NCBI GenBank assembly: GCA_003485825.1
Contig: DNHN01000214.1
Span: 1-8,720 of the forward strand
From: Bacteroidota bacterium
GTDB taxonomy: Bacteria > Bacteroidota > Bacteroidia > NS11-12g > UBA9320
Direction of reading: 5' to 3'
Length of the DNA: 8,720 nucleotides
The notes beneath the pieces were generated by a model that was given only the letters and a program-made list of their open reading frames with translations, did not search any database and was not told the DNA's origin. Positions 5,613-8,720 of the stretch are shown one piece after another (the first letter of the stretch is position 1; every line of letters starts with the position of its first letter). The position numbers and the translations under genes were made by a program.

Positions 5613-7229
5613 ATGAGAATTTACCTAATCTTCTTTGCGAGTATATACCTTGTTTTTTGTAGATGTCAGACAGCACAGGCGCAGAGCGATACGATCTACT
5701 ATAATAAGATAGCTACTGTAGGCATAGGAGAAAATATAGAAATAGAGACTAGATCTCGGGTAACTGGGGCTATGGATACACATTATCTTCGCAATGGTCC
5801 ATGGCAGTTTTTAGACTCAAATGACAATGTGCTTGTAGAAACTAATTTCGTCGCTAGCAAGAGAAAGCGTATATCCAAAAGAGATGGGTTGCAACTCTTC
5901 AGAGAGCCGGTAACTGGAGATACACTCCTGATGCAAGAGTACAAAAAAGGTATGCTTGTAAACCAGTTAGGACTCAAGAGCGCAATACTTGTCATCGAGA
6001 ATACCGTTTATCACATTTACAAAGACTTTGGTTCATATACTATAGCAGAGTATCGATTTAAATACTCCGGGAGTGCTGATTTCACGTCTATATGGAAATC
6101 GAGTATAGAAGACCCGCGAGATATATTGAACGATACTAACTATCTAAGATTAGAGAAGGAGCGTGGAGATCCGTCACTTCTTCAGCCGGCTAGCTATAGC
6201 ACCAAAGCAGAGTATAATTACGTCAGTAATCCGGAATTTGAGAGACACCCGTCTGCATACTTTTCTATTATGTCGTTTACAGACCAAGTTTCAGACTGGA
6301 GTATAGCATCTATATCTCCCGACTTTTACCTATCTAAAATGGGTGCTTTGAGCGGCAATAGCTTTTTAGGTATTCGTGTATTTAGCCTGAAAAAAGATAT
6401 CGAGTACGTACAAAACAAGCTCCGAAAACCATTGGTTAAAGACTCCACGTATTGTTTTAGTGCCTATCTAAAACTATCGCCTGGAAGTATGTATGCTACC
6501 AATGCATTTGGCTTCTTGCTATCTAACGTAGAACAAAAAATAGATACAGATAAGCTACTGAGTATACAGCCGAGCAAGAGTCTAAATACGCAAATACTCA
6601 ATTACAAGAGCCGCTGGATGAAAGTGCAGTGTACCTATACCGCTACTGGTGGCGAGCAATATCTTACCTTAGGTAGTTTTCGAAATCATAAAGATTTAGA
6701 ACTCATAAATGTGCCGGGGAATGCACCTGAGAGCTACTATTACTTGGAAGACGTAAGTCTAGTTCCTATAGCAAATGAAGCACAATGTGCGTGTAACTTT
6801 TCAGATCACCGAATCCAAGAACAGTCAAATGATACTGTACCTCCTATGGAGGATGAGGTGAGTAGTTTTGATTCGTTAAGAGTGGGTGATACGATGGTCT
6901 TAGATAATATTCATTTTAATAACGATGAGTCTGATCTTCTGGCTGAGTCTTATGAAATGCTAGCAGATCTACTGCTGTTTATGCATAAGTACAAGACTGC
7001 ACGCATACAGATAGATGGTCATACGAGCAGTGTAGGGGAATATTTACATAACTTAGTGTTGAGCAGAAAAAGGGCAGCTGCGGTTCAGAGATTTTTAACG
7101 AATAATGGTGTTTCTGAAGATAGAATCGAAACCAATGGCTATGGACCAGAGTACCCGATAGCATCCAATGATACTGAGGCTGGGCAAAAAGAAAATAGAA
7201 GAGTAGAGTTTAAACTACTAGCACTTTAG
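5613..7229 (+). CDS. OmpA-family envelope protein with MORN-like and NPxFE-type N-terminal regions
   Basis: This 538-residue protein probably anchors the outer membrane or a surface module to peptidoglycan. The ATG at 5613 is preferred to an in-frame TTG 18 bases upstream, since it directly gives a signal peptide (MRIYLIFFASIYLVFC..., cleavage likely after AQA at 23). Next comes a stretch with MORN/YwqK-like phrasing (NGPWQFLDSNDNVLVETNF; LLMQEYKKGMLV), then a domain opening NYVSNPEFE (about 202-210) and closing YYYLEDVSL (375-383), like the carbohydrate-binding-like beta-sandwich domains found before OmpA domains in Bacteroidota. A linker with C392-A-C394 leads to the C-terminal OmpA domain (about 425-536): LDNIHF at 430-435, D-G-H-T-S-S at 468-473, LSRKRA at 483-488 and NRRVEF at 528-533. 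The usual diaminopimelate-contacting Asp of GHTD is Ser472, while the Arg of the RA motif (Arg487) is kept. Ligands of the middle domain are unknown. Confidence 0.85.
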   Translation: MRIYLIFFASIYLVFCRCQTAQAQSDTIYYNKIATVGIGENIEIETRSRVTGAMDTHYLRNGPWQFLDSNDNVLVETNFVASKRKRISKRDGLQLFREPVTGDTLLMQEYKKGMLVNQLGLKSAILVIENTVYHIYKDFGSYTIAEYRFKYSGSADFTSIWKSSIEDPRDILNDTNYLRLEKERGDPSLLQPASYSTKAEYNYVSNPEFERHPSAYFSIMSFTDQVSDWSIASISPDFYLSKMGALSGNSFLGIRVFSLKKDIEYVQNKLRKPLVKDSTYCFSAYLKLSPGSMYATNAFGFLLSNVEQKIDTDKLLSIQPSKSLNTQILNYKSRWMKVQCTYTATGGEQYLTLGSFRNHKDLELINVPGNAPESYYYLEDVSLVPIANEAQCACNFSDHRIQEQSNDTVPPMEDEVSSFDSLRVGDTMVLDNIHFNNDESDLLAESYEMLADLLLFMHKYKTARIQIDGHTSSVGEYLHNLVLSRKRAAAVQRFLTNNGVSEDRIETNGYGPEYPIASNDTEAGQKENRRVEFKLLAL

Positions 7230-7606
7230 TCTAGTTGACTATCGTAATAGCTTATTAGAATTTTGGCAGTTTTTTGATTTGTGGCCAAGGGTATATTGTG
7301 CACATCGCATAGTCGCATTAACATAGAAATGTCTACATCATGCGGGTGTTTGTCCAGAGGATCTCTGAAAAATATGATAGCATCCATTTTGCCTCGAGTG
7401 ACGAGAGCTCCTATTTCTGCATCGCCTCCCATTGGTCCGCTTGATACACGTTGTATTTTATCTATACCTGCGTCCAATAGCATTTTTCCCGTAGTGCCGG
7501 TAGCTACTAACTCTATCTCTGGTCTATTAAAAAAGCGGAGTCTTTTCATGACGAAAGATACCATGTCAGCTTTTTTACCATCATGTGCTATGAGTGCTAG
7601 TTTCAT
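7226..7606 (-). CDS. mgsA: Methylglyoxal synthase
   Basis: The enzyme converts dihydroxyacetone phosphate to methylglyoxal and phosphate in the cytoplasm, a bypass of lower glycolysis that relieves phosphate starvation or sugar-phosphate stress. Over 126 residues the family pattern is clear: LIAHDGKK with His8, Asp9 and Lys12; ATGTTG at 35-40 (phosphate binding); SGPMGGD at 56-62 with the catalytic base Asp62 (E. coli Asp71); FFRDPL at 79-84; HPHDVD at 87-92 with His89 and Asp92 (E. coli His98 and Asp101); and IPLATN at 105-110. It lacks the N-terminal extension of the 152-residue E. coli enzyme and stops early at the C-terminus, losing the final helix region; the core MGS fold seems complete. 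The gene starts 7 bases after the stop of the dehydrogenase-like gene, so the two form an operon. Its stop overlaps that of the convergent OmpA-family gene by 4 bases. Confidence 0.93.
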   Translation of the reverse strand: MKLALIAHDGKKADMVSFVMKRLRFFNRPEIELVATGTTGKMLLDAGIDKIQRVSSGPMGGDAEIGALVTRGKMDAIIFFRDPLDKHPHDVDISMLMRLCDVHNIPLATNQKTAKILISYYDSQLD

Positions 7607-7613
7607 AATGCTG

Positions 7614-8273
7614 TTATGAAGAGATAAAGCTCTGTAAGTATTCTGTTTTCAAGAGTGGACATATTTTGTACCGCTCATCTTTAGTATCCTGGTAAAGTGC
7701 TTCTAGCGTCTCATAGACGTGATCCAGGCCTATCTCTCTACTCCATTCGAAAGGTCCCTTTGGGTAGGCGGTGCCAAGTTTCATTCCTAAATCTATATCC
7801 TCTCTACTAGCAGTGCCTTCCTGTACGGTGTAGTATGCCTCATTTATGATCATACACACAATACGTGGCGTGACTAGTCCTACTCTGCTTGTTACAAATC
7901 GGGTTTCTAAACCCAGTTCATTTAGCTTTTCAGTAGCTACTACCTGATCTATTTCGTGTGTAGCACAGCATTCTAGCAGCGGTCTATCAATGAATGTAGG
8001 TAGGGCATTCATACCAATGATAGTACACGTAGGTCTAGCTCCTAGTTCGGCGTACAATTCTTCTAACTGTACCTTCACGCTACCTACTATGACTAGTTTA
8101 CGTTCTAGTTCAGCATAATGCTGTATTTGTTCAGGACTGTCATCAAAATCTAAATCAAATATGATATCATAACTATCTAATTCGTTAATTTTGAGCGGAA
8201 CTATAGGGTAAGCTTTCAGGAGAGATTGTAACTCTTCCAATTGATTTGGTTGTCCTTTGGCTGCTATTATCAT
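7614..8273 (-). CDS. 3-hydroxyacyl-CoA dehydrogenase-like protein with a degenerate active site
   Basis: The second half of this 219-residue protein matches the 3HCDH C-terminal domain (PF00725): MIINEAYYTVQEGTASREDIDLGMKLG (from 141), then YPKGPFEW, and DERYKICPLLKTEYL near the end. The first half has the strand-helix rhythm of a Rossmann-type domain but is short and has no GxGxxG. Aligning GMNALPTFIDRPLLE (87-101) without gaps to the family's GLHFFNPxPxMxLVE puts Asn89 where the catalytic His should be, while Glu101 matches the partner Glu; the Asn of the 'V-N-R' motif corresponds to Pro136. It is therefore unlikely to be an ordinary NAD-dependent dehydrogenase. Similar short proteins occur in Bacteroidota under this family name, with no function known to me. 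The start at 8273 is preferred: a longer frame to 8384 would run through the promoter region and into ridA and adds an atypical Cys/Tyr-rich segment. mgsA follows after 7 bases. Confidence 0.75.
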   Translation of the reverse strand: MIIAAKGQPNQLEELQSLLKAYPIVPLKINELDSYDIIFDLDFDDSPEQIQHYAELERKLVIVGSVKVQLEELYAELGARPTCTIIGMNALPTFIDRPLLECCATHEIDQVVATEKLNELGLETRFVTSRVGLVTPRIVCMIINEAYYTVQEGTASREDIDLGMKLGTAYPKGPFEWSREIGLDHVYETLEALYQDTKDERYKICPLLKTEYLQSFISS

Positions 8274-8279
8274 GCGTAG

Positions 8280-8287
8280 CAAAGGTA
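8280..8287 (-). promoter_or_regulatory. Putative -7 promoter element for the dehydrogenase-like/mgsA operon, very close to the start codon
   Basis: On the - strand this reads TACCTTTG, an exact TAnnTTTG match and identical to the element at 430-437. Only six bases (8279-8274) separate it from the ATG at 8273, so transcription from it would give a leaderless or nearly leaderless message. No good -33 is seen at 17-23 bases; a TTG lies 26 bases upstream. Confidence 0.4.
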
Positions 8288-8324
8288 TGATAATAGGATA
8301 ATCGTAATAAAAACAATTAAGAAA

Positions 8325-8705
8325 ATGAATAAAAAGATAATAAGTACTGCAACAGCTCCTGCTGCCATAGGCCCATATAGTCAAGCGATATTGGCTGGAG
8401 ATACTCTATACTGCAGTGGACAGATAGCCCTAGACCCTGTGTCTGGAGAGCTTGTCATAGATAGCATAGCATCGGAGACAGAGCAAGTTATGAAAAATAT
8501 AGTGGCAGTACTTACAGCGGCTGAAATGTCGCTAGACAATGTAGTGAAGTGCTCCATTTTTATGAGTAGTATGGGTCACTATGCAGCTATCAATGAAGTG
8601 TACGCTCGCTTTTTTACTAAAAACCCTCCCGCTCGCGAGGCAGTAGCGGTAAAGACACTTCCTAAGGAGGTGAATGTAGAGATAAGTGTAATAGCAGTCA
8701 GGTAA
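8325..8705 (+). CDS. ridA: RidA/YjgF/UK114-family enamine/imine deaminase
   Basis: RidA hydrolyses reactive enamine and imine intermediates, such as 2-aminoacrylate released by PLP enzymes like threonine/serine dehydratase, to ketoacids and ammonia, protecting PLP enzymes from damage; it acts in the cytoplasm as a trimer. The 126-residue length is typical. Family motifs: APAAIGPYSQA (11-21) with Tyr18, CSGQI (30-34) with Ser31, and the C-terminal PPAREAVAVKTLPKEVNVEI with Arg104 (E. coli Arg105, carboxylate binding) and Glu119 (E. coli Glu120, water activation). Cys107 of the E. coli protein is Ala106 here, a tolerated change. The Arg and Glu place it among active RidA-type members rather than the Rid subfamilies lacking the Arg. 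The ATG follows AT-rich, A-rich sequence without a clear Shine-Dalgarno site. It is divergent from the dehydrogenase-like gene across 51 bases; I see no convincing TAnnTTTG element on this strand there. Confidence 0.95.
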   Translation: MNKKIISTATAPAAIGPYSQAILAGDTLYCSGQIALDPVSGELVIDSIASETEQVMKNIVAVLTAAEMSLDNVVKCSIFMSSMGHYAAINEVYARFFTKNPPAREAVAVKTLPKEVNVEISVIAVR

Positions 8706-8720
8706 TTCTAGTGCACGAAA

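Noticed and set aside
5655..5666. Lipobox (LVFC) in the OmpA-family signal peptide
   Set aside because: Phe at the -1 position does not fit the usual Gly/Ala/Ser, and a standard cleavage site AQA follows seven residues later.
7281..7619. 112-residue open frame on the + strand
   Set aside because: It lies opposite mgsA, which has full family motifs; the translated product has no recognisable domain.
8274..8384. Longer start for the dehydrogenase-like gene, reaching into ridA
   Set aside because: The extra 37 residues are Cys/Tyr/Phe-rich without family similarity, overlap ridA by 60 bases, and cover the TACCTTTG promoter element; ATG at 8273 begins directly with a plausible first beta-strand.

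Overview
The window looks like a chromosomal housekeeping segment from a member of the Bacteroidota. A Flavobacteriales-like source is a guess; genus cannot be told. Support for the phylum: two DUF6089-type outer-membrane proteins next to uppS and bamA, a BamA with a QRGY version of the Omp85 loop motif, an OmpA-family protein with an N-terminal 'NPxFE' domain, Bacteroidota-style TAnnTTTG promoter elements, and starts without strong Shine-Dalgarno sites. Base composition and codon use look even throughout. I see no insertion sequence, integrase, tRNA, rRNA, CRISPR array or other sign of recent transfer.

Layout. (1) Bases 1-363 hold the C-terminal end of a protein cut by the window edge, probably an AlbA_2/Schlafen-type protein with a terminal winged helix. 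(2) Bases 481-5556 form an envelope-biogenesis run on the + strand: two tandem, divergent DUF6089 paralogues, then uppS (undecaprenyl diphosphate synthase) and bamA (outer-membrane beta-barrel assembly). Promoter-like elements precede each DUF6089 gene; uppS and bamA lie 43 and 11 bases after their upstream neighbours and probably share transcripts with them. (3) Bases 5613-7229 encode a 538-residue OmpA-family protein with its own putative promoter, in the place where many Bacteroidota carry skp/ompH chaperone genes. (4) On the - strand, a 3-hydroxyacyl-CoA dehydrogenase-like gene (8273-7614) and mgsA, methylglyoxal synthase (7606-7226), form a two-gene operon whose end overlaps the end of the OmpA gene by 4 bases. 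(5) ridA (8325-8705), a reactive enamine/imine deaminase, is divergent from that operon across a 51-base gap.

How the genes work together. Undecaprenyl phosphate carries peptidoglycan and glycan precursors, BamA inserts barrels, the DUF6089 proteins are likely barrel clients, and the OmpA-type protein likely ties the envelope to peptidoglycan. The right-hand genes concern small reactive metabolites: methylglyoxal production and RidA clean-up. The dehydrogenase-like protein has lost its recognisable NAD site and most catalytic residues, so it may not be an oxidoreductase.

I found no clearly new multi-gene system. The points most worth a second look are the degenerate dehydrogenase with a possible leaderless promoter, the GTG start overlapped by a six-codon upstream reading frame in the second DUF6089 gene, the DUF6089 duplication, and the GHTS change in the OmpA domain. 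No stretch longer than about 120 bases lacks a gene.
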